A DNA stretch of 11,586 nt from Janthinobacterium lividum (GTDB lineage Bacteria; Pseudomonadota; Gammaproteobacteria; Steroidobacterales; Steroidobacteraceae), in assembly GCA_943327025.2 (NCBI GenBank), contig CALPVO020000047.1, forward strand, positions 1 to 11,586. The letters run 5' to 3'. Shown one piece after another: positions 1-6,776 of the stretch. The notes beneath the pieces were generated by a model. The model saw nothing but the letters and a program-made list of their open reading frames with translations. It was not told the DNA's origin and did no database searches. The position numbers and the translations under genes were made by a program. The stretch's first letter is position 1. The number at the start of each line of letters is the position of its first letter.

Positions 1-606
1 GACAACGCCTTCGACCACTTCCGAGCGCGCGCCGATGAAGCAGTGGTCCTCGATAATGGTCGGGCCGGCCTGTAGCGGCTCCAGTACGCCGCCAATGCCT
101 ACACCGCCCGAGAGGTGTACGTTCTTGCCGATCTGCGCGCAGGAGCCCACGGTGGCCCAGGTGTCGACCATGGTGCCGCTGTCGACATAGGCGCCGAGGT
201 TCACGTAGCTGGGCATCAGCACCGTGCCAGGCGCGATGTACGCACCGCGCCGCGCGACGGCCGGCGGTACCACCCGCACGCCACCGGCGCGCAGTTGCTC
301 CGGCGACTGGTTGGCAAACTTCAGCGGCACCTTGTCGTAGAACTGGGTGTAGCCGGCGTCGATGGGGGCGTTGTCATGCGTACGGAAGTAGAGCAGCACG
401 GCTTTCTTCAGCCACTGGTTGACTTGCCACTGGCCGTCCACTTTCTGCGCCACACGCACGCGGCCTGCATCAAGCAGGTCGAACACTTCTTCCAGGGCCT
501 GCCCTAGGTCGGCGGGCACGTCGGCAGGCGCCAACTGCGTACGCTCTTCCCACCAATGCTCCACGAGCGTTTGCAGGGAAGCGGTGTCGAGGGTCGTCAA
601 GGTCAT
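1..606 (-). CDS. dapD: 2,3,4,5-tetrahydropyridine-2,6-dicarboxylate N-succinyltransferase (3' part cut by window edge)
   Basis: Cytoplasmic enzyme that transfers succinyl from succinyl-CoA to tetrahydrodipicolinate, a committed step of the succinylase branch to meso-diaminopimelate (peptidoglycan) and lysine. The 202 visible residues begin with an alpha-helical N-terminal domain ([14 protein letters not shown] at about 62-75). A left-handed beta-helix of hexapeptide repeats follows from about 120, with [15 protein letters not shown] (140-154, containing the family's catalytic Asp in VDSGTMVD) and [12 protein letters not shown] (162-173). The match to E. coli DapD is nearly residue for residue through [18 protein letters not shown]. 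coli DapD has about 274 residues, so roughly 70 C-terminal residues lie outside the window. The ATG at 606 is chosen because AGGA sits about 9 nt upstream and the N-terminus aligns with the family. It is the last gene visible in the leftward map-glnD-dapC-dapD cluster, 60 nt after dapC; that spacer contains a pyrimidine-rich run and no clear terminator. Confidence 0.97.
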   Translation of the reverse strand, partial: MTLTTLDTASLQTLVEHWWEERTQLAPADVPADLGQALEEVFDLLDAGRVRVAQKVDGQWQVNQWLKKAVLLYFRTHDNAPIDAGYTQFYDKVPLKFANQSPEQLRAGGVRVVPPAVARRGAYIAPGTVLMPSYVNLGAYVDSGTMVDTWATVGSCAQIGKNVHLSGGVGIGGVLEPLQAGPTIIEDHCFIGARSEVVEGVV

Positions 607-666
607 GGCAGGGTCCTGTTCAATTCATGAAAACGCAAAGAGGAAAGAGCCAACGGGCGGCGGGGT

Positions 667-1971
667 TCAGGGCTGCCAGGCGCGGTGGAACGCGGCGATG
701 CGGTGCGCGGCCGCGAGGCAGTCGGCGACGGGTGCCACCAACGACAAGCGCACGCGACCGCGGCCGGGATGGCCGCCGGCAGCATTCGGACGCCCGAGGT
801 ATTCGCCGGGTAACGAAGTGATGTTTTGTTGCTCCAGCAGGCCACGCGACCAAGCCGTGTCGCTGCCTTCGCGTGCATGTCCTGCGGCGTCGCGCTGCGC
901 GTGGGCGACATCCAGCCACAGGTAGAAGCCGGCATCGGGCCAGTCCACGGGCATGACGGCGCGCAGCACCGGCACGACGGCTTCGAACTTGGCGCGGTAA
1001 AGCGCCCGGTTGGCCGCGACATGCGCATCGTCGTTCCAAGCGGCGGCGCTGGCGGCGAGCACATGGCCGGGCATGGCGCAGCCGTGGTAGGTGCGGTAAA
1101 GCCGGAATGGCGCCAGCAGGGTGGGGTCGCCGGCGACAAAGCCGGAGCGCAGGCCCGGGACGCTGGTGCGCTTGGAGAGCGAATGGAACACCGCGAGGCG
1201 GCGGAACGTGGTGTTGCCCATGGCCGCGGCTGCCTGCAGGAAACCGGGCGGCGGGTTGGCTTCGTCGAGGTAAATGTCCGCGTAACATTCGTCCGCGGCG
1301 ACGATGAAGTCGTATTGCTCCGCCAGTGCCAGCGCACGCTGCATCCAGGCGAGCGAGGCCACGGTGCCGGAAGGGTTGCCCGGCGAGCAAAGGAACAGCA
1401 CTTGGCAGCGTTGCCACATGGCCGGTGAAACGGCCTCGAGGTCCGGCAGGAAGCCGTTGCTGGCGTCCGTATCGAGGTAGACCGGTTCGGCGCCGGCCAA
1501 CAAGGCGGCGCCTTCGTAGATTTGGTAGAACGGGTTCGGCATGAGCACGGCAGGGGCTGGCATGCCGGCAGCGCTGCCGTCGCTGGTGACCAACTTCGAT
1601 ATGGCCGCCGTAGCCCCAGGCTTGCCTGCCGGGTTCACCACCGCCTGCACGAAGGCAAACAGCGCCTCGCGCGTGCCGTTCACCGGCAACACCATGCGGT
1701 CTGCCACGACGTGTTCGCCCACGCCATAGCGGCGCTGCAACCAACCGGCCACGGCTTCGCGGAACGCCGGTGAGCCTGCTGCTACGGGGTACGTACCGAG
1801 TTCGGCGAGGTTGGCCGTCAGCGTCTCCAGCACGAACGCCGGTGGGGCGTGCTTGGGTTCGCCGATATGTAGCGCAATGCGTGGCAGGTGCGCGGGTGGC
1901 ACCACTCCCGCCTGCAACGCGTTCAGACGCTCGAAGGGGTAAGGATGGAGTTGGGAGAGATGCGGGTTCAT
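667..1971 (-). CDS. dapC: N-succinyldiaminopimelate aminotransferase (class I/II PLP aminotransferase)
   Basis: PLP enzyme of 434 residues, predicted to transaminate N-succinyl-2-amino-6-ketopimelate with glutamate, the step after DapD. It has a fold-type I aminotransferase layout: GEPKHAPP (37-44), substrate/PLP region NGTREALFAF (98-107), PNPFYQIYEGAA (145-156), CSPGNPSGT (195-203), DECYADIY (227-234), the Schiff-base lysine K267 in HSLSKRTSVPG, and R275 in GLRSGF. These motifs and the dapD neighbour favour DapC over generic aspartate or LL-DAP aminotransferases, although dual use as ArgD/SerC-like activity cannot be excluded by sequence. Family members are usually near 400 residues. The extra length is largely an Ala/Gly/Ser-rich insert at about 115-140, between NGTREALFAF and PNPFYQ. 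The ATG at 1971 is 20 nt after the glnD stop, with no strong Shine-Dalgarno, so translation probably relies on read-on from glnD. Confidence 0.93.
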   Translation of the reverse strand: MNPHLSQLHPYPFERLNALQAGVVPPAHLPRIALHIGEPKHAPPAFVLETLTANLAELGTYPVAAGSPAFREAVAGWLQRRYGVGEHVVADRMVLPVNGTREALFAFVQAVVNPAGKPGATAAISKLVTSDGSAAGMPAPAVLMPNPFYQIYEGAALLAGAEPVYLDTDASNGFLPDLEAVSPAMWQRCQVLFLCSPGNPSGTVASLAWMQRALALAEQYDFIVAADECYADIYLDEANPPPGFLQAAAAMGNTTFRRLAVFHSLSKRTSVPGLRSGFVAGDPTLLAPFRLYRTYHGCAMPGHVLAASAAAWNDDAHVAANRALYRAKFEAVVPVLRAVMPVDWPDAGFYLWLDVAHAQRDAAGHAREGSDTAWSRGLLEQQNITSLPGEYLGRPNAAGGHPGRGRVRLSLVAPVADCLAAAHRIAAFHRAWQP

Positions 1972-1991
1972 GCAGCGGTTTCGCAGCCGGC

Positions 1992-4670
1992 TCAGCCAGC
2001 GGCGGGCGGCGCGAGTGTCACTTCCAACCGCTCCCGCAAGCGCGCGCAGGTGTCCGTATCCAACGGGCGATTGTCGGCGTCGGAAAGGTAAAACACGTCT
2101 TCCGCACGTTCACCCACCGTGGAAATGCGAGCGCCGTGCACATCCACTTTGGCGTCCACGAAGGCACGGCCCACCTCGGACAACAACCCGGGCCGGTCGG
2201 CGGCAACGAGTTCGAGGATGGTGCGCCCGTTGCGCTCGTCCTCGGTGAAGTCCACTTGCGGGCGTGTGGCGAACACGCGCACTTGCCGTGGTACGCGGCG
2301 CGAGACGATGGGCGCGCCTTGCGCCCTATCCGTGAGCGCACGGGTCATGGCCTGTTCGATTTCGTGGATACGCGTGCGGTCCGTGATGGGCGCACCGTTG
2401 TCTTCCAGCACCGTGAACATGGCGACGTCATAGCCATGGCGGGTGGGTGTGATGCGCGCGTCGAGAATATTCAGACCGAGTTGGTCCAGCACGGCCGTGG
2501 TCCGCGCGAAGCTGCGATGTCTATGTAGCGTCCAGGTGAACACGGTCGTGCCGCCGCGCGTGCCTTGCGGGCGTACCGCCACCAAGGGCGTCTCGTCATC
2601 GGGCGCGCGCGGCGCTAGTAACTGAGTATGCCAAGCCACTTCAGCCGCAGCATGCCGCAGGAAGTGCGCTTCCGAGAATAGCGCCCAGGTGCGCTCCACG
2701 GCCGCATGCGGTACTTGCTCCTTGGCCAGCAGTTCACGTGCTTCGGCTTGGGTTTCACTCACCAGTTCTTCTGGGTCCACCGGGCTTTCCAGGCCGCGGC
2801 GCAGCGCGCGCTTGGTGCGCTCGTAGAAGTCTTCGAAAAGAGAAGCCTTCCAAGCGTTCCATAGCTTCGGGTTGGTGCCGCGCACATCGGCGCAGGTGAG
2901 CATGTAGAGATAGTCCAAGTGGACCTGGTCGCCGACAGTGCGCGCGAATTCGTTCACCACGTCTGGGTCGGAGATGTCTTTCTTTTGTGCGGTGACGGAC
3001 AACAGCAAGTGGTGCCGTACCAGCCACGCCACCAAGCGCGCATCGTAGCGGCCGAGTCCTTGCTCGAGACAGAACGCCTCGGCATCCACGGACCCCAAGT
3101 CACTGTGGTCGCCGCCGCGGCCTTTGGCGATGTCATGGAACAGTGCGGCCAGAAAGGCCAGTTCGGGCTTCGGCAGTTGCTGGAAGATGAGCGAGTGGCG
3201 CGGGAACTCGTGGTCGAAACGCGAGAGCGCCATGCGGCGCAGATTGCGCAGGACGAACAGCGTGTGCGCATCGACGGTATAGGCATGGAACAGGTCGTAC
3301 TGCATGCGTCCGACAATGCGCCCGAAGGCAGGAATGTAGCGCCCGAGCACGCCATAGGCATTCATGCGGCGTAGCGCGCGCGTCAGACCTTCCGGTGCAC
3401 GCATGAGTTCAATGAACAGGCGGTGGTGCCGGGGGTTCTGACGGAACTCTTCGTCGATGAGCCACTGGTGCCGTTGCAGCGAACGCAGCGTGCTGGCGCG
3501 GATGCCTTGCAGTTGCGGGTTTTGCGTCATGAGCACGAACAGTTCGAGCATGGCCGAGGGGTGACGCGCGAAAGTGTCTTCGGTCGTGGTCTCGATGGTG
3601 TCGCCGCGCACCTGAAAGCGCGCGTTCAGCGGCTCGGGCGGTTGGCGCTGGTCCGTGAGGAGCACCTCGCGGAACAACTGCAGCAGCAGTTCGTTCAGCA
3701 CGGAGATGACCATGACAGTGCGGTAATAGCGCTGCATGAACTGTTCGACGGCCAGCGTATAGGTGGCGTCTTCGTAACCAAACATCTTGGCGAGACGCTG
3801 CTGATGGTCGAACAGCAAGCGGTCTTCGCGGCGCCCGGTAAGGTCGTGCAGGGCAAAGCGCACACGCCACAGGAAATCCTGTGCCGTTTTCAAGCGCTGC
3901 AGTTCCGCTTCCGTAAGGAAGCCATGGTCAACCAGTTCGTCGAGCGTTTCCGCGCCGAAGTGGCGCTTGGCTACCCAGGCGATGGTCTGGATGTCGCGCA
4001 GGCCACCGGGGCTGGCCTTGACGTTGGGTTCGAGGTTGTAGGCGGTGTCGTGGTAACGGTGGTGGCGTTGCTGCTGCTCGCGCACTTTCGCCGCGTAGAA
4101 ATCGGCGGAGGGCCACACGCGGTCGTTGGCCAGCGCGCGGCGCATGGCGACGAAGAGGCTCTCTGGACCCTGCAGCAAACGCGCTTCCATGAGCGAGGTG
4201 GCCACGCTGACATCCGCCAAGGACTCGCGTTGACAGTCGTCGATGGTGCGGACGCTGTGGCCGACCTCGAGGCCGATGTCCCACAGGAAGGCGAGAAAAG
4301 ACTCGAGACCCGGTTGCCATTGCGCGTGGTCGCCCTTGGGCAGCAACACCAGCACGTCGATGTCGGAGGAGGGGTGGAGTTCGCCGCGGCCATAGCCGCC
4401 GACGGCCACCAAGGCGAGTTCACGGGCCGCGGGCCCGGCGCGCAGGTGCCAAGCTGCCAGCAGCACCACGTCGACCAGACGGGCGCGGTCGCGTACCAGC
4501 GTGCCGATGGCTTCTTCCGCTTCGAAGCGTTGGCGTAAATTCGCCGTCCCTTCGGCCAGCGCTGCCCGGAACGCCGGCACCGGATCGGCGGGGGCGGCGA
4601 GCCGTGCCGCCAGTTGGGACGGTAGGAGCCAAGCTCCTGGAATCATGCCGTCGTTAGTCACGGCGCCCAC
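1992..4670 (-). CDS. glnD: Bifunctional PII uridylyltransferase / uridylyl-removing enzyme
   Basis: Primary nitrogen sensor: it uridylylates PII proteins (GlnB/GlnK) when glutamine is low and removes UMP when glutamine is high, so controlling glutamine synthetase adenylylation and NtrBC. Numbered from the GTG at 4670 (892 residues), the order is a nucleotidyltransferase domain with VGGYGRGELHPSSDIDVL (G91-G92, D103, D105 as nucleotide/metal residues), a GlnD-type helical linker, an HD hydrolase domain with FHDIAKGRGGDHSD (H512-D513), and two C-terminal ACT domains (about 708-768 and 817-888, the second with AADRPGLLSEVGRAF). Length and order are normal for GlnD and all catalytic motifs are intact. 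The start is uncertain: GTG 4670 shares one base with the map stop (TAGTG) and lies 4 nt after GGAGG. GTG 4661 (889 residues) and ATG 4646 (884 residues) are alternatives with poorer spacing. Coupling to map is likely. Confidence 0.96.
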   Translation of the reverse strand: MGAVTNDGMIPGAWLLPSQLAARLAAPADPVPAFRAALAEGTANLRQRFEAEEAIGTLVRDRARLVDVVLLAAWHLRAGPAARELALVAVGGYGRGELHPSSDIDVLVLLPKGDHAQWQPGLESFLAFLWDIGLEVGHSVRTIDDCQRESLADVSVATSLMEARLLQGPESLFVAMRRALANDRVWPSADFYAAKVREQQQRHHRYHDTAYNLEPNVKASPGGLRDIQTIAWVAKRHFGAETLDELVDHGFLTEAELQRLKTAQDFLWRVRFALHDLTGRREDRLLFDHQQRLAKMFGYEDATYTLAVEQFMQRYYRTVMVISVLNELLLQLFREVLLTDQRQPPEPLNARFQVRGDTIETTTEDTFARHPSAMLELFVLMTQNPQLQGIRASTLRSLQRHQWLIDEEFRQNPRHHRLFIELMRAPEGLTRALRRMNAYGVLGRYIPAFGRIVGRMQYDLFHAYTVDAHTLFVLRNLRRMALSRFDHEFPRHSLIFQQLPKPELAFLAALFHDIAKGRGGDHSDLGSVDAEAFCLEQGLGRYDARLVAWLVRHHLLLSVTAQKKDISDPDVVNEFARTVGDQVHLDYLYMLTCADVRGTNPKLWNAWKASLFEDFYERTKRALRRGLESPVDPEELVSETQAEARELLAKEQVPHAAVERTWALFSEAHFLRHAAAEVAWHTQLLAPRAPDDETPLVAVRPQGTRGGTTVFTWTLHRHRSFARTTAVLDQLGLNILDARITPTRHGYDVAMFTVLEDNGAPITDRTRIHEIEQAMTRALTDRAQGAPIVSRRVPRQVRVFATRPQVDFTEDERNGRTILELVAADRPGLLSEVGRAFVDAKVDVHGARISTVGERAEDVFYLSDADNRPLDTDTCARLRERLEVTLAPPAAG

Positions 4671-5461
4671 TAAACCTCCGTCTCGAGGCCGCGGCGCAGG
4701 CGGTCCTCGCGGCCCAGCGTGAGCACCTCCACCCCGGTTTCCGTCACCAGCACCATGTGCTCCCACTGCGCGGACAGGCTGTGGTCCTTGGTGACCACGG
4801 TCCAGCCGTCAGGCAGCAGTTTCACGTGGCGCTTTCCGGCGTTGATCATCGGTTCGATGGTGAAAATCATGCCCGGCTCGAGCGCGAGGCCCTCGCCCGG
4901 GGTGCCGTAATGGACGATTTGGAGGTCTTCGTGGAAGGTGCGACCAATGCCATGGCCGCAGTATTCGCGCACCACGGAATAGCCCTCGGCCTCCACGTAC
5001 GACTGAATGGCGTGGCCGATGTCGCCCAAGCGGGCGCCCGGGCGGACGACATCGATGCCCCGCCACATGGATTCGTGGCAGACCTCGGCGAGGCGCTTGG
5101 CCTGAATGCCGGGCGGGCCGACGAAGAACATGCGGCTGCTGTCGCCATGCCAGCCGTCTTTGATGACGGTGATGTCGACGTTGATGATGTCGCCCGCTTT
5201 CAGGCGCTTTTCGCCGGGAATACCGTGGCAAACCACGTGGTTCACGGAAGTACAGATGCTCTTGGGAAAGCCTCGGTAGTTCAGCGGGGCGGGAATGCAA
5301 CCCTGCACCTCGGTGTGGTAGCGGTGGCAGATATCGTTCAGCTCGTCCGTGGTGATACCCGGGCGGATGTGTTCGCCGATCATGTCGAGGGCGTCCGCCG
5401 CCAGACGGCCGGCCACGCGCATGGCGGCCTGCTCGGACGGGGATTTGAGAATCACTTGCAT
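4670..5461 (-). CDS. map: Methionine aminopeptidase, type I
   Basis: Essential cytoplasmic metalloprotease that removes the initiator methionine from nascent proteins with small second residues. The 263-residue product matches E. coli Map over its whole length. The pita-bread metal site is complete: D96 (in INVDITV), D107 (in WHGDSSRMFF), H170 (in CGHGIGRTFHED), E203 (in FTIEPMINAGK) and E234 (in QWEHMVLVTE), with the substrate-contacting H79 in VVCHGIPGE. There is no type II insertion and no N-terminal zinc-finger extension. The ATG at 5461 gives the standard N-terminus (VILKSPSEQAAMRVAGRLAA). A GGAG about 11 nt upstream is a weak Shine-Dalgarno. The gene is the first of the leftward cluster, divergent from rpsB as is usual in gammaproteobacteria, and its stop overlaps the preferred glnD start by one base. 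Confidence 0.98.
   Translation of the reverse strand: MQVILKSPSEQAAMRVAGRLAADALDMIGEHIRPGITTDELNDICHRYHTEVQGCIPAPLNYRGFPKSICTSVNHVVCHGIPGEKRLKAGDIINVDITVIKDGWHGDSSRMFFVGPPGIQAKRLAEVCHESMWRGIDVVRPGARLGDIGHAIQSYVEAEGYSVVREYCGHGIGRTFHEDLQIVHYGTPGEGLALEPGMIFTIEPMINAGKRHVKLLPDGWTVVTKDHSLSAQWEHMVLVTETGVEVLTLGREDRLRRGLETEV
4675..4679 (-). promoter_or_regulatory. Shine-Dalgarno GGAGG for glnD, inside the end of map
   Basis: GGAGG on the minus strand lies in the last codons of map. It is 4 nt from the GTG at 4670, 13 nt from the GTG at 4661 and 28 nt from the ATG at 4646. It is the only good ribosome binding site near the glnD start, so it favours one of the two GTG codons over the ATG. Its place inside map, with the TAGTG stop/start overlap, suggests translational coupling. 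Confidence 0.6.
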
Positions 5462-5491
5462 GGGGCGGTGGGCTCCGGGGGGCTCAAGCCG

Positions 5492-5520
5492 TTGAATCGG
5501 CTAGCCCCACATGGTATAAA
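5492..5520 (+). promoter_or_regulatory. Sigma70-type promoter of rpsB-tsf
   Basis: TTGAAT (5492-5497) and TATAAA (5515-5520) are separated by exactly 17 bp. Each is close to the sigma70 consensus (TTGACA, TATAAT). The next seven bases, GCCGGGC (5521-5527), form a GC-only discriminator, a feature known from ribosomal promoters repressed by ppGpp/DksA, so stringent control is inferred. The start site is expected near 5526-5528, giving a leader of about 140 nt. The -10 box overlaps the candidate map promoter on the other strand. Confidence 0.75.
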
Positions 5521-5539
5521 GCCGGGCTTTTTTTCGCAA
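5511..5539 (-). promoter_or_regulatory. Candidate map promoter, overlapping the rpsB promoter
   Basis: On the minus strand TTGCGA (5539-5534) and TACCAT (5516-5511) are 17 bp apart. Each matches 4 of 6 sigma70 consensus bases. It is the best-spaced pair I see upstream of map and would give a leader of roughly 45 nt. It is much weaker than the rpsB promoter, and their -10 hexamers share bases 5515-5516, so both could not be occupied at once. An alternative is a promoter further inside the rpsB leader. Confidence 0.35.
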
Positions 5540-5546
5540 TTCAATC

Positions 5547-5659
5547 CACACGTCGGTCGTCACGTGTGTCGGGGTGCCGGTGCTGCCCGGGGAACCATTT
5601 TCAGGTTTCCCGCCCACGCCGGTCGACACATGGGGCCGGCGGAGGAATAACCCCGGGAG
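5547..5659 (+). promoter_or_regulatory. Structured rpsB leader, possible autogenous S2 operator
   Basis: The untranslated leader can fold into a perfect 7-bp stem (CACACGT 5547-5553 with ACGTGTG 5562-5568, 8-nt loop) and a 9-bp stem with one G-U pair (CGGGGAACC 5588-5596 with GGTTTCCCG 5604-5612, 7-nt loop ATTTTCA). TGTGTCG (5565-5571) can instead pair with CGACACA (5624-5630), enclosing the second hairpin and breaking the first, so two alternative folds exist. GGGG 5632-5635 may pair with CCCC 5651-5654 next to the Shine-Dalgarno GGGAG (5655-5659, 7 nt before the ATG). Conserved rpsB leaders through which S2 represses its own operon are known in gammaproteobacteria. That this one works the same way is inferred from position and foldability. 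Confidence 0.45.
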
Positions 5660-5666
5660 TTTTGCA

Positions 5667-6653
5667 ATGCCTATCGTCTCCATGCGTGAAATGCTGGAAG
5701 CCGGCGTCCACTTCGGACACCAAACCCGCTTCTGGAACCCCAAGATGGCTCCGTACATCTTCGGCGAGCGTAACCGCATCCACATCATCAATCTCGAAAA
5801 GACGGCGCCGATGTTCAACGAGGCCGCCGCCTTCCTGAAGGGCGTGGTCGCTGATGGCGGCCGCGTGCTGTTCGTGGGCACCAAGCGTTCGGCCCGCGAA
5901 GCCGTGCAGCGTGAAGCCGTCCGCGCCGGTATGCCTTTCGTCAACCAGCGCTGGCTGGGTGGCATGCTCACCAACTTCAAGACCATTCGCCTGTCCATCA
6001 AGCGTTTGGCTGAACTCGAGGAAATGACCGCCAACGGCACCCTCGAGCGTCGCGGCAAGAAGGAAGCGCAGCTGCTTCGCCGTGAAATGGACAAGCTCAC
6101 CAAGAGCATGGGTGGCATCAAGGAGATGCCGGCCCTGCCGGACGCCGTGTTCGTCATCGACGTGGGCCACGAGAACATCGCCATCCAGGAAGCCCGCAAG
6201 CTCGGCATCCCGGTGGTCGCGGTGGTCGACACCAACTGCACGCCGGAAGGCGTGGACTACATCATTCCGGGCAATGACGACGCCATGCGCGCCGTCGGCC
6301 TGTACGCCGCTGCCATGGCGGACGCCTGCCTCGAAGGTCGCGAGGCCGGCCCGGCCGCGCCGGTTGGCGAAGACGAGTTCGTCGAGCTCGACGAGGAAGG
6401 CAAGCCCAAGGCGAAGCCCGCTCCCCGTCGTCCGGGTCCGGACCGTGGCCGTCGTCCGGGTGGTCGTCGCGTCGAAGCCTCCATTGCTCCGGAAGCCGGT
6501 GCCGAGGAAGGCACCGCCGATGGTACCCGTCCCCGTCCGGCGCCCGTTGGTCGCCGTCCGGCCGGTGGTGCCGGTGGTCGTGGCCGTCCTGGCGGTGGCG
6601 CCGGCGGTGGCCGTGGCCGTCCGGGTGGCGGTGCTGGTGGCGCAGGCCGCTAA
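5667..6653 (+). CDS. rpsB: 30S ribosomal protein S2 with long Arg/Gly/Pro-rich C-terminal tail
   Basis: Essential 30S protein needed for loading S1 and for translation initiation. Residues 1 to about 228 form a normal S2 core: [21 protein letters not shown] (5-25), [35 protein letters not shown] (94-107), [21 protein letters not shown], and [21 protein letters not shown]. The protein has 328 residues against about 241 in E. coli. The extra roughly 100 residues (about 229-328) start acidic ([17 protein letters not shown]), become Arg/Pro-rich, and end in [15 protein letters not shown] repeats. The tail uses mostly CGT/CGC arginine and GGT/GGC glycine codons, like the core, and stays in frame to a TAA, so it looks genuinely translated. 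The ATG at 5667 is preferred over an in-frame codon at 5574 because GGGAG lies 7 nt upstream and the 5574 start would lie in the structured leader. Confidence 0.97.
   Translation: MPIVSMREMLEAGVHFGHQTRFWNPKMAPYIFGERNRIHIINLEKTAPMFNEAAAFLKGVVADGGRVLFVGTKRSAREAVQREAVRAGMPFVNQRWLGGMLTNFKTIRLSIKRLAELEEMTANGTLERRGKKEAQLLRREMDKLTKSMGGIKEMPALPDAVFVIDVGHENIAIQEARKLGIPVVAVVDTNCTPEGVDYIIPGNDDAMRAVGLYAAAMADACLEGREAGPAAPVGEDEFVELDEEGKPKAKPAPRRPGPDRGRRPGGRRVEASIAPEAGAEEGTADGTRPRPAPVGRRPAGGAGGRGRPGGGAGGGRGRPGGGAGGAGR
6579..6644 (+). repeat. Two tandem 33-bp units encoding [12 protein letters not shown] in the S2 tail
   Basis: Units 6579-6611 and 6612-6644 encode [11 protein letters not shown] and [11 protein letters not shown] (residues 305-315 and 316-326). 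The first ten amino acids are identical in both, while seven of the ten codon pairs differ at the third base. The repeat is therefore conserved as protein, not as DNA. It is followed by GR and the TAA stop. Confidence 0.85.
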
Positions 6654-6665
6654 GGCCCGCGAGGT

Positions 6666-6690
6666 CCGGCGCCGCGCCTGCGGCGGCCGG
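6666..6690 (+). other. GC-rich hairpin after rpsB (attenuator or stabiliser candidate)
   Basis: Starting 12 nt after the rpsB stop, CCGGCGCCGC (6666-6675) pairs with GCGGCGGCCGG (6680-6690) in ten GC pairs with one bulged G and a GCCT loop. An alternative outer pairing, GGCCCG (6654-6659) with CGGGCC (6688-6693), competes with it. The only following pyrimidine stretch is CTCTTTCCC, too short in T for a convincing Rho-independent terminator. Partial attenuation between rpsB and tsf, or protection of the rpsB mRNA end, are possible roles. Confidence 0.5.
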
Positions 6691-6704
6691 GCCGCTCTTT
6701 CCCG

Positions 6705-6737
6705 CCGGCGGGCGTCTCTCATCGGGGCGTCCGCCGG
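6705..6737 (+). other. Second strong hairpin in the rpsB-tsf spacer
   Basis: CCGGCGGGCGTC (6705-6716) pairs with GGCGTCCGCCGG (6726-6737) over 12 bp, two of them G-U, around a 9-nt loop (6717-6725). It lies about 27 nt before the tsf Shine-Dalgarno AAGGA (6765-6769), and no T-run follows. With the hairpin at 6666-6690 it makes the 123-nt spacer almost fully structured. Confidence 0.5.
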
Positions 6738-6776
6738 TCTGCATTCAAACCCTGTCAATTTGCGAAGGAATACCCC

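Noticed and set aside
3423..4538. A 371-codon plus-strand frame inside glnD
   Set aside because: It is antisense to the intact GlnD nucleotidyltransferase and linker region, has no recognisable motif, and fits a GC-codon-bias shadow.
5515..5534. A Rho-independent terminator suggested by GCCGGGC followed by T7
   Set aside because: AAAGCC and GGCTTT flank a single base, so no hairpin loop is possible. The same bases are better read as the -10 region and discriminator of the rpsB promoter.
4757..5650. A 297-codon plus-strand frame across map and the rpsB leader
   Set aside because: It is the antisense shadow of map. It would also cover the rpsB promoter and leader, and its protein matches nothing I recognise.
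5574..5666. An N-terminal extension of S2 from the in-frame codon at 5574
   Set aside because: The codon lies inside the structured leader without a Shine-Dalgarno, while ATG 5667 has GGGAG at the right distance and gives the standard S2 N-terminus.
6701..6712. CCCGCCGGCGGG palindrome as a protein-binding site
   Set aside because: A 12-bp GC-only palindrome is not unusual at this base composition and is better explained as part of the larger hairpin at 6705-6737.
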